A stretch of 44,632 nt of DNA from Defluviicoccus sp. (GTDB lineage: Bacteria > Pseudomonadota > Alphaproteobacteria > MPNO01): contig JAPPIT010000092.1 in assembly GCA_028820505.1 (NCBI GenBank), forward strand, positions 19,166 to 63,797. Reading direction: 5' to 3'. Of the stretch, positions 18,568-25,488 are shown piece after piece. Position 1 is the stretch's first letter. Every line of letters begins with the position of its first letter. Under the pieces are notes generated by a model. It saw only the letters and a program-made list of their open reading frames with translations, did not search any database and was not told the origin of the DNA. A program made the translations under genes and the position numbers.

Positions 18568-18933
18568 GTGGCGGAGATTTACGTCGGCAAGCAGGACGAG
18601 TTCGGCGAGCGCGATCGGAAGATCATCGCCCAAGGCGATCTCGAGATCGGCATCTTCTTCGTGGGCGGGGAGTTCTATGCCTACGAGAACAACTGCGTCC
18701 ACCAGGGCGGGCCGGTCTGCCAGGGAAAGATCCTCGGCAGGGTCGAGGAGGTGCTGGGCGACGACAAGACATCGAAGGGATTGCGCTTCTCCGAGACCGA
18801 CATTCACATCGTCTGCCCCTGGCACGGTTACGAGTACAACATCAAGACCGGCCGCCACCCGGGCGACAGGAACGTCAGGCTCAAGCCCTACGACGTGAAG
18901 GTCGCGGACGGAGAGGTTTATGTCGTCGTCTGA
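18568..18933 (+). CDS. Rieske [2Fe-2S] ferredoxin-like protein
   Basis: A 121-aa soluble single-domain Rieske protein. Cluster ligands are C43-x-H45 (NCVHQGG) and C83-x2-H86 (CPWHGYEY), 37 residues apart. A third cysteine, C51, lies in the first loop. The start is GTG with GAGGGAGGATCCGGA just upstream. It overlaps the next gene by 14 bases and forms an operon with it and an amidohydrolase. The likely role is electron donor to an oxygenase or sensor in the same pathway; no oxygenase lies in this operon. Confidence 0.82.
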   Translation: MAEIYVGKQDEFGERDRKIIAQGDLEIGIFFVGGEFYAYENNCVHQGGPVCQGKILGRVEEVLGDDKTSKGLRFSETDIHIVCPWHGYEYNIKTGRHPGDRNVRLKPYDVKVADGEVYVVV

Positions 18934-19252
18934 CGACCGGCGCGCGCCCGATCTGGACGCGCTCGGAGAGGCGACGGCAAAGGCGCTCGCGATCGCCGAA
19001 AAGGCGCTCGACGACGGGACTACGGAGGCGGTCCCGGACGAGATGGTGCAGCGGCTGCTGACCGCGGGCACACGGCTGTTCGCCAACAAGATCGAGATGG
19101 AGGACCGGGTGTTCCTGCCCTTCGTTTCCTCCGAGTCGGCGACGGCGACCGATGTCGTGGTGACGGTGACGGAGATGCTTCACGCGGCGAACCTCAATAC
19201 GTTCGACCTCGCGATGTGGTTCCGCAGGCCGCGGCCCGGCGCGGACGACTGA
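18920..19252 (+). CDS. Uncharacterised 110-aa protein between Rieske protein and amidohydrolase
   Basis: I do not recognise this family. The protein is acidic and helix-rich with no cysteines, no signal peptide and no membrane segment; the N-terminus is rich in S and D, and the C-terminus is FRRPRPGADD. GGAGAGG precedes the ATG, which overlaps the Rieske gene by 14 bases, and the amidohydrolase begins 13 bases after the stop. Codon composition matches the neighbours. A small accessory subunit of the amidohydrolase or Rieske protein is the simplest reading, from position alone. Confidence 0.72.
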   Translation: MSSSDDRRAPDLDALGEATAKALAIAEKALDDGTTEAVPDEMVQRLLTAGTRLFANKIEMEDRVFLPFVSSESATATDVVVTVTEMLHAANLNTFDLAMWFRRPRPGADD

Positions 19253-19265
19253 AGGAGCGGAGAGG

Positions 19266-20474
19266 ATGGACAGCGGACTCGAGCCCCTGCGGGAAAACCC
19301 GGTCAGACAGATCGACGTATCCACCGACACAAGGGAGATCCTCGCGCGCGCCCGGCGACAGGCGGACGAACGCAATTTCGACGACGTCTTCATCGTCGAC
19401 ATGGATTCCCACCACACCGAGAGCGAGTCCTGGGCCGACATCATCGGCTACCTCGACGACGAGGTGATCCGCTCCCAGGCGCTCGACTATCTGCAGAACC
19501 GCACCGGCACGCCGCCCTACGGCCTCAACGGCGATCTGGCGTTGCGCTACCAGGATTGCGGCGGCCGGATTCCGCACCAGGCGGCGAGGCGCGAGACCGC
19601 CGAGCAGAACGGGCTCCACCGCGACGTGGTGCTGGCGAGGCGCGCCTACGAGTCGATGTCGATCGACAAGCAGATCGTGTTTCCGACGCCGATGCTGTTC
19701 CTCGGCATGCACCCGCAGTTCGACATGGAGCCGCTGCTGGGAAATGCCTACAACCGCTGGACCGTCGACACGCTGCTGGCGCAGGACGACAGGCTCAAGT
19801 CGATGGCGTTCCTGCCCTTCAACGACGCCGACGAGGCGCTCAAGACGGTCGAGGAGTTCGGCGATGCGCCGGGCGTCGTCGGATTCATGGTCACCTCGGT
19901 GCGCAACAAGCCGGTCCACCATAACCACTACATGAAGGTCTACCGCGCGCTTGAGGAGCGCGGCCTGCCGCTCGGGTTCCATGCCGGCTACTACTGGCAG
20001 GACCCCTCGATGATGCAGATCAACCGCTTCGCCTCGATGCACGCGCTGTCGTTCGTCTGGTGCAATGTGGTCCACTGCACCAACTGGGTGATGAACGGCC
20101 TGCCGGAGCGCTTCCCCAACCTGCCGGTCGTGTGGATCGAGAGCGGGCTCTCATGGGTGCCGTGGCTGATGCAGCGTCTCGACCACACCTACATGATGCG
20201 CACCTCGGAGGCGCCGCTCCTGAAGCGGAAGCCGAGCGAGTACATGGCGGAGATGTATTACACCTCGCAGCCGCTCGAGACCGACAACCTCAAGGCGCTG
20301 GAACTCACGTTCGAGATGACCGCAGCGAGGACCCAGCTCCTCTACGCGTCCGACTGGCCGCACTGGGACTTCGATCCGCCGGCGGTGATCTGGGACATCC
20401 CGTTCCTCGACGACGAGGCGCGCAAGAACATCCTCGGCCTCAACGCGAAGCGCATCTTCGACCTGGAGAAGTAG
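19266..20474 (+). CDS. Amidohydrolase-2 family metal-dependent hydrolase/decarboxylase
   Basis: A 402-aa TIM-barrel protein of the ACMSD-like amidohydrolase group, whose members hydrolyse or decarboxylate aromatic and dicarboxylic substrates. Likely metal-site segments are D45-MDSHH at the first strand, GFHAGYYW in the middle and YASDWPHWDFD near the end. The usual H-x-H of the first strand is replaced by D-x-S-H-H. SGLSWVPWLMQRLD is typical of the group. A GGAGAGG ribosome site precedes the ATG. The operon with a Rieske protein points to an oxidative aromatic or heterocyclic route. Confidence 0.82.
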   Translation: MDSGLEPLRENPVRQIDVSTDTREILARARRQADERNFDDVFIVDMDSHHTESESWADIIGYLDDEVIRSQALDYLQNRTGTPPYGLNGDLALRYQDCGGRIPHQAARRETAEQNGLHRDVVLARRAYESMSIDKQIVFPTPMLFLGMHPQFDMEPLLGNAYNRWTVDTLLAQDDRLKSMAFLPFNDADEALKTVEEFGDAPGVVGFMVTSVRNKPVHHNHYMKVYRALEERGLPLGFHAGYYWQDPSMMQINRFASMHALSFVWCNVVHCTNWVMNGLPERFPNLPVVWIESGLSWVPWLMQRLDHTYMMRTSEAPLLKRKPSEYMAEMYYTSQPLETDNLKALELTFEMTAARTQLLYASDWPHWDFDPPAVIWDIPFLDDEARKNILGLNAKRIFDLEK

Positions 20475-20481
20475 CGCCCGC

Positions 20482-21414
20482 CTAACGCCAGTCGTCGATC
20501 GCGTAGACGCCGGGCGTTCCGTAGCCCTCGCCCGCCGGGCGGAGCATGGCGACGGCGTTCATGAAGCTCAGATAGCCGCGCTCGCGGAGGATCCGGTACG
20601 CCTCGCGGCGGCCGGTATTGGTGCCCGCCGCGATCTCCCCGGCGTCGCGGCGCGCGGCGAGCGCCTCGCAGGCCGAGAGCAGATCGCCGAGGTCCCGCGC
20701 CGCGTCCGGACCCGGCCGTACCGCCGCGGCCTTCACGAACAGGAGCGCCGAATTGCCCTCGGTTCCGGCGCCGTGGTGGCAGACCGCGTAACCCGCAAGC
20801 CCCTCCCGGCCGTCCGCGCGCGCGAGCAGCACGGTGTCGCCCAGCCCGTGGCGCAGGACCGAGGCGATCTCGCGCGTGTGGTCGAGGCCGGACCGGACCG
20901 TGTCGGAGACTTCGCGGCAGGCGGCGCAGTCGTCGAGGTGGGTGAGAACCCGCGCGCGGCGGGGCATCGCGGCGGGCCGCACCCCGCGCCGCAACACGGC
21001 GATGGGGCGCTGAAGCTCGAAACCGAACGACTCGTAGAGCCTGACATGGCGCGTGCTCTGCGGATGGGTCAGCAGCCCGACGAATTCGTGGTCGCGCGAA
21101 TCCAGCAGATCGAGCATGGCTTCGCTGAGGCGCCGTCCGATCCCGGAGCTCCAGCGGTCCGGGTGGACGGTGAGCGGCCCGAACAGGCCGACGCTGCCCC
21201 AGCTCGTCACCACGCCCGAGCCGACGATGCCGTCTTCGGTCTCCGCGACCAGCACGCCCGACGGATCGGCGAGGTAGCGCGGCCGGACGAGCGCCCCGTC
21301 GCCGCGGAAGGAGACCGGATCGGGGAGGCCGAAAAACGTGCCGAAGGCGAGCCGGCAAACATGCTCGGCCGCCTCGAGGTCGGCCTCTTCGAGGGGCCTG
21401 ATCTCGATCTTCAT
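20482..21414 (-). CDS. Double GNAT-type acetyltransferase
   Basis: A 310-aa protein with two GNAT-like halves. The first (1-150) begins IEIRPLEEADLEAAEHVCRLAFG and carries a motif A of the form RWSSGIGRRLSEAM and a C-terminal YESFGFEL. The second half (about 165-300) has a weaker GNAT pattern ending ILRERGYLSFMNAV. A pair of cysteines (HLDDCAACREV) lies between them. The ATG overlaps the stop of the upstream hydrolase by four bases. The substrate is unknown; it is the last gene of a four-gene operon. Confidence 0.72.
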   Translation of the reverse strand: MKIEIRPLEEADLEAAEHVCRLAFGTFFGLPDPVSFRGDGALVRPRYLADPSGVLVAETEDGIVGSGVVTSWGSVGLFGPLTVHPDRWSSGIGRRLSEAMLDLLDSRDHEFVGLLTHPQSTRHVRLYESFGFELQRPIAVLRRGVRPAAMPRRARVLTHLDDCAACREVSDTVRSGLDHTREIASVLRHGLGDTVLLARADGREGLAGYAVCHHGAGTEGNSALLFVKAAAVRPGPDAARDLGDLLSACEALAARRDAGEIAAGTNTGRREAYRILRERGYLSFMNAVAMLRPAGEGYGTPGVYAIDDWR

Positions 21415-22268
21415 CCGGCGGCCCGGACGGCGACCTCCATCGCGCCTATGCCCTCGATCTCGCAGCGCATGACGTCGCCGGGCCGGACCGGGCCGACGCC
21501 CTCGGGCGTCCCGGTCATGATCACGTCGCCCGGATAGAGCGTGTAGTGGCGCGAGGCGTAGGCGATCAGCTTGCGGCAGTCGAAGATCTGGTTCGCGGTG
21601 GTCGAGTCCTGGCGCAACTCGCCGTTGACCCAGAGCCTGAGCGCGAGCGCGTCGGGGTCGTCGATTTCGTCGGCGGTGACCATCCAGGGTCCGAGCACGG
21701 AATAGCTGTCGATCGCCTTGCGCAGGCTGCGGTCCTCGCGCCCGCGCACCGTCATGTCGAGCCCGATGGCATAGCCCGCGACGTGATCGAGCGCATCGGC
21801 CTCGGAAACATCCTTGGCGGCGCGCCCCACGATCATCGCGAGCTCCAACTCGTGGTCGTTGCGCCGGTCGGTGTAGAGGAGCGCAACACCCTCGGACGGC
21901 CCGACCGGGACCGGGTTCTTGAGGAACAGCCCGTACTCGTCGATGGCGCTCGTCGTCGTCCCGAAGGTGATGCCGGGATCGGCGTTCGCCTCGTCGATAT
22001 GGGCACGGTAGTTGGCGGGCGCGCCGATCACCTTCGTCGGGTTGGCGACGGGGCTCAGCAGCGACACGCTCTCGTGGAGCTGGACGAATCCCCATTTGCG
22101 CCGTTCTTCCACGTCGGCCCGGACGGCATCGAGCGCGGCGATCAACCGGTCTCCGGGCGGCATCGGCCAGCGCCACTCGCCGGCCGCCGCGATCGACTCG
22201 GTCACGTCGATCAACTGCTCGCCCGCCACGAGGCCGAGCTTCTGGTCGTTGTAGCGGCAAAGCTTCAT
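21411..22268 (-). CDS. Fumarylacetoacetate hydrolase family protein
   Basis: A 285-aa FAH-superfamily enzyme, whose members cleave or decarboxylate 2-oxo acids such as 2-oxo-hept-3-ene-dioate, acylpyruvates or 2,4-diketo-sugar acids. The metal-site pattern is present: DHELELAMIVG (two acidic ligands near 138-140) and the downstream aspartate in IGLDMTVRG. GDVIMTGTPEGVGPV is the classic C-terminal signature. It starts nine bases after the enolase-superfamily gene. With that enzyme it could act on a dehydrated sugar acid or similar oxo acid. Confidence 0.85.
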   Translation of the reverse strand: MKLCRYNDQKLGLVAGEQLIDVTESIAAAGEWRWPMPPGDRLIAALDAVRADVEERRKWGFVQLHESVSLLSPVANPTKVIGAPANYRAHIDEANADPGITFGTTTSAIDEYGLFLKNPVPVGPSEGVALLYTDRRNDHELELAMIVGRAAKDVSEADALDHVAGYAIGLDMTVRGREDRSLRKAIDSYSVLGPWMVTADEIDDPDALALRLWVNGELRQDSTTANQIFDCRKLIAYASRHYTLYPGDVIMTGTPEGVGPVRPGDVMRCEIEGIGAMEVAVRAAG

Positions 22269-22277
22269 CGGAACGCC

Positions 22278-23366
22278 TCAGTCCTGGATGCGGTACGCCT
22301 CGCGGGCGCCGGACGCCCAGGCAAGGCCGTGGCCGGGCGCATCGCCGGGCGTCATCGCGCCATTTTCGTCCATTGCGAGGGGCGCGTCGAACAGGGGTTC
22401 GAGCAGCGGGAAATCTTCCAGCCAGCGGACGTTCGGGAGCGCACAGGCGAGATGGACGAAGAGCGCCGGCAGGAAATGGGGCGACACCGAAACGTCGTGG
22501 TACTCGGCGATCCGCGCCGCCCGCAGGCACTCGCCGATCCCGCCCATCATGGCGAGGTCGGGCTGAAGCACCGCGCAGGCGTCTGCCGAGAAATAGGGCT
22601 TGAGTTCGACGATTCCCTGCAGATGTTCGCCGGTGGCGATGGGCACCGGAGACCGGGCGGCAAGCGCGGCGTAGCCCTGGAGCGCATCCGCCGGCAGCGG
22701 CTCTTCCAGCCAGAGGGCGTCGACGGCCGCGCATTCGTTGGCCAGCCAGAGCGCGCGGGCGAGGTCGCAGCGCTCGTTCGCATCGACCATCAGGTCGACC
22801 CCCTCCGGCAGGGCGTCGGCAACCGCGCGCATCCGCGCGACATCGGCCCGGTTCCCCGCGACCCGGAGCTTGACCGCCTTGCAGCCCCGCCCGGCATAGG
22901 CAAGCGCCCGGGCGACCGCGGCGTCGGGGTCCTGGTCCGGTCGGAAGCCGCCGGACCCGTACACCGGGACCGAGCGGGGCACCCCGCCGAGCGCGGCGTA
23001 GAGCGGTACCCCGGCCGCGCGGGCGTGCAGGTCCCAAGCGGCCACGTCGACGGCCGCGATCGCGACATAGCCGATGCCGCGCCCGACACGGTTCAGCGAC
23101 GCGGCAAGGCGGCGCCAGAGCGCCTCGGGCGGCACGCAACGCTCGCCCGCCACGAACCTCGCCAGCAGGTCCTCGGCCGCCGCCTTCACGACCCCGCCGC
23201 CGCCGCCGAGCACGTAGCTGAAGCCGAGCCCGGTCTCGCCCCGGGAATCTTCCAGAGAGACGACGATGACATCCACGGCGGTGATGCCCGACCCGCCGGT
23301 CGGCCCCGCCAGCGGGTAGCGCCAGAGCTCCGCCTCGGCCCTGACAATGCATCGGGATTCCGGCAC
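22278..23366 (-). CDS. Mandelate racemase/muconate lactonizing enzyme family dehydratase or racemase
   Basis: A 362-aa enolase-superfamily enzyme. Metal ligands are D195 (VDANE), E221 (EEP) and E247 (TGEH), with a D270-H297 dyad (LQPD; SPHFLP), positions that coincide with mandelate racemase numbering. The second-strand base motif is K166-L-R168 rather than K-x-K, so one usual lysine base is an arginine. Substrates of the group are hydroxy acids and sugar acids; which one cannot be read from sequence. It starts four bases after the DUF120 gene. Confidence 0.85.
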   Translation of the reverse strand: MPESRCIVRAEAELWRYPLAGPTGGSGITAVDVIVVSLEDSRGETGLGFSYVLGGGGGVVKAAAEDLLARFVAGERCVPPEALWRRLAASLNRVGRGIGYVAIAAVDVAAWDLHARAAGVPLYAALGGVPRSVPVYGSGGFRPDQDPDAAVARALAYAGRGCKAVKLRVAGNRADVARMRAVADALPEGVDLMVDANERCDLARALWLANECAAVDALWLEEPLPADALQGYAALAARSPVPIATGEHLQGIVELKPYFSADACAVLQPDLAMMGGIGECLRAARIAEYHDVSVSPHFLPALFVHLACALPNVRWLEDFPLLEPLFDAPLAMDENGAMTPGDAPGHGLAWASGAREAYRIQD

Positions 23367-23370
23367 CGCG

Positions 23371-23805
23371 TCAGCCCCCTGCCCGTCCGAACGTCAGAGT
23401 GACCGGATCGCCGTCCTCCACGCCCAGCGCTTCGCGGAGGTCGATGTCGGCGACGATCTCCACTTGCGCGGGCGGATAGCCCTCGACCTCGGGGTAGACG
23501 ATCGCGCCGTCGATCCGCCCCTCCACCGTGACCGGGTAGCAGCGCGCGTCGCAGTCGTGCGGGCCGTCATTGGGGTTTTCCATGCGGATGCCGGGCGTTC
23601 GCTTGAGCCGCACCCAGACGGGCATGGCGTCGGGATCGTCGACAACGATGTTGAAGGTCCCGGGCCAGGGATCGATTCCCAGCCGGTCGGCGAACTGCTC
23701 GCGCGCCCATGCGAGCTGGGTGAAATGCCTGCCCTGCCCGATGCCGCTCGCGACCCGGCCCCTGATTTCTCCCGACATGACGATCGGCCCATCCCCCCGG
23801 CGCAT
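23371..23805 (-). CDS. DUF120 / archaeal CTP-dependent riboflavin kinase-like protein
   Basis: A 144-aa protein that resembles archaeal RibK throughout. It has RGRVASGIGQGRHF at 15-28 (nucleotide loop), the WPGTFNI motif with T50 and N52 corresponding to the metal-binding PGT-x-N of RibK, and the C-terminal cradle-loop pattern IVYPEVEGYPPAQVEIVADI plus LREALGVEDGDPVTL. The archaeal enzyme makes FMN from riboflavin using CTP. A bacterial copy heading a catabolic operon is unexpected; it may phosphorylate another substrate. An internal ATG at 23778 is an alternative start. Confidence 0.78.
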   Translation of the reverse strand: MRRGDGPIVMSGEIRGRVASGIGQGRHFTQLAWAREQFADRLGIDPWPGTFNIVVDDPDAMPVWVRLKRTPGIRMENPNDGPHDCDARCYPVTVEGRIDGAIVYPEVEGYPPAQVEIVADIDLREALGVEDGDPVTLTFGRAGG

Positions 23806-23865
23806 CCCGTTTTCGCGAGGGTAATGGCAGCCCGGGCGCGGCGGGTCCAGCGAAATTGGCCGCGT

Positions 23866-24519
23866 TTACGGGCGGCGCGCTGCGCATGCGGCGAGCCCGG
23901 CAAGCAGGGCCGCAAGCACCGCCCAGCCTTGCCAAACGCCCATCGCAAAGAGCGTGAGTGCGGAGAGCGCGAGCCACAGCGCCGGAACGACGCAGAGGAG
24001 CGCGGTCCATCGGCCGCGCGCGGCAACCGCAAGCAGGGCGAGCGTGGCGGCGGCGGTCGGGTCGGGCGCGACCGCGAAGACCTCCGCCTCGCGCCACGGC
24101 CGCCCGTCGACGAACGCCAGGATCGGCCAGGCAAGCATCGCCGCCGCCAGAAGCCCGGTACCCGCGCGAGCACCCCTCCCCCTCCCCGCGAAAACCGGCC
24201 GGCCCGCGAGGCCGAGCACGGCCAGGAGGGCGCCCTCTACATAGAACCCCCAGGCGAGGGTCGGCGCGGCCCAGTTGAGCGCTCCGTAGCGCAGCGCCAC
24301 GAACTGCCACCCGGCCCAGAGCCACGCCGCCCCGAGTGCGGGGCCGAGCCACCGCGGTGACGGCCGCCGGCCCGTCAGCAGGAAGAGAACGAGCAGCGTT
24401 CCGCCCGCGATCAGGAATGGCTGGGCCGGCCAGGCCGCCTCGTTCGCCAGCGCGAAAAGCCGCCAATAGGCCCGCGGCGAAAACGGCAGAAAGTCCTCGA
24501 GCTCCCAAGACCCCGCCAC
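23866..24519 (-). CDS. Integral membrane protein (DUF6064-like)
   Basis: A 217-aa membrane protein with about six hydrophobic segments, beginning LEDFLPFSPRAYWRLFALANEAAWPAQ. That opening (F-S-P-x-x-Y-W, N-x-A-x-W-P) is characteristic of a family I place as DUF6064. No transport or catalytic motif is evident. It lies 60 bases downstream of the DUF120 gene's start region on the same strand and 37 bases after the aldo/keto reductase. Function unknown. Confidence 0.7.
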   Translation of the reverse strand: MAGSWELEDFLPFSPRAYWRLFALANEAAWPAQPFLIAGGTLLVLFLLTGRRPSPRWLGPALGAAWLWAGWQFVALRYGALNWAAPTLAWGFYVEGALLAVLGLAGRPVFAGRGRGARAGTGLLAAAMLAWPILAFVDGRPWREAEVFAVAPDPTAAATLALLAVAARGRWTALLCVVPALWLALSALTLFAMGVWQGWAVLAALLAGLAACAARRP

Positions 24520-24556
24520 TGCGGAATTCTACGCCACCCGCACGAACCGCGCGGTC

Positions 24557-25459
24557 CTAGAGATCGCGCACATGCTCCGCCATGCGCCGGCGCATGGCCG
24601 GGTCGGGCATCGGGCCGAAGGCGGACGACTTGTTCTCCCGCAGGTGATCGACCCGCCGGGTCGCGGGAATCGCCGCCGTGACCGCGGGATGGGAGAGGAT
24701 GAATTTGAGGAGATATTGCGGCCAGGTGGATACGCCGATCTCCTGCGCCCAGCCGGGCATCGGGTGGGCGGCGAGCCGGTCCGGCAGCCGGCCGCGCTGG
24801 AAGGGCCGGTTGCAGATGACCGCGATCCCGCGCTCAAAGGCGAGCGGCAGAAGGCGCCCTTCCACCTCCCGGTCCACGACGTTGTAGGTGAGCTGGACGA
24901 AGTCCGGCGGGCGCCGCCGCATGACCGCCTCGAGCTCGTCGTGCCGGCGCCCGTGCGAGGTGGTCACGCCGATATAGCGCAGCCGGCCGGCCTCCTTCAT
25001 CGCGGCGAGGATGTCGAGATTCCTCTCCCAGTCGATCAGGTTGTGGACCTGCAACAGGTCGAAGCGCTGCACCCCCCAGCGGCGCGTCGTTTCGGCGATC
25101 TGGGCGGGGCCCGCCGGGGACCGGGTCCACACCTTGTCGGCGGAGAACAGGCCCGGCGGGCGGTTCAGCTTGGCCAGCGCATCGCCGATCACCTCCTGCG
25201 ACGAGCCGTACATCGGCGAGGAATCGACGATGCCCCCGCCCGCCTGGAAGAAAGCGGCCATGACGGCGCGGCACTCGGCGCGCAACGCGGGATCGCCGCC
25301 GACGTTGAAGGTGATCCAGCTTCCGATCCCAACCGCCGGGATGCGTTCCCCGGTCGCCGGGATGCGCTTCCAAAGGACCTCTCCGGCCGCGCTTCCGGAC
25401 GCCGACGCCAGAAGCGCCGCGCCCGCGCCCGCCAGCACCGCACGCCGTGTCGCGCGCAT
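24557..25459 (-). CDS. Tat-exported aldo/keto reductase
   Basis: A 300-aa aldo/keto reductase with a twin-arginine leader (MRATRRAVLAGAGAALLAS) at residues 1-28. The barrel shows the tetrad elements: D and Y in VDSSPMYGSS, K in SADKVWT, and H in LLQVHN. The ATG at 25459 was chosen because it places the leader at the N-terminus; longer frames add unrelated sequence. Export is odd for an NAD(P)H enzyme, though Tat-tagged family members are known. The MFS gene stop is 29 bases upstream. Confidence 0.82.
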   Translation of the reverse strand: MRATRRAVLAGAGAALLASASGSAAGEVLWKRIPATGERIPAVGIGSWITFNVGGDPALRAECRAVMAAFFQAGGGIVDSSPMYGSSQEVIGDALAKLNRPPGLFSADKVWTRSPAGPAQIAETTRRWGVQRFDLLQVHNLIDWERNLDILAAMKEAGRLRYIGVTTSHGRRHDELEAVMRRRPPDFVQLTYNVVDREVEGRLLPLAFERGIAVICNRPFQRGRLPDRLAAHPMPGWAQEIGVSTWPQYLLKFILSHPAVTAAIPATRRVDHLRENKSSAFGPMPDPAMRRRMAEHVRDL

Positions 25460-25488
25460 GGGCCCTCCCCTTCGAGTCCTCCGCAAGA

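Noticed and set aside
20482-23352. Single 956-codon minus-strand frame suggesting a large fusion protein
   Set aside because: Only its last 310 codons (GNAT protein) are coding. The earlier part is a shifted frame of the FAH and enolase-superfamily genes, which are intact in their own frames.
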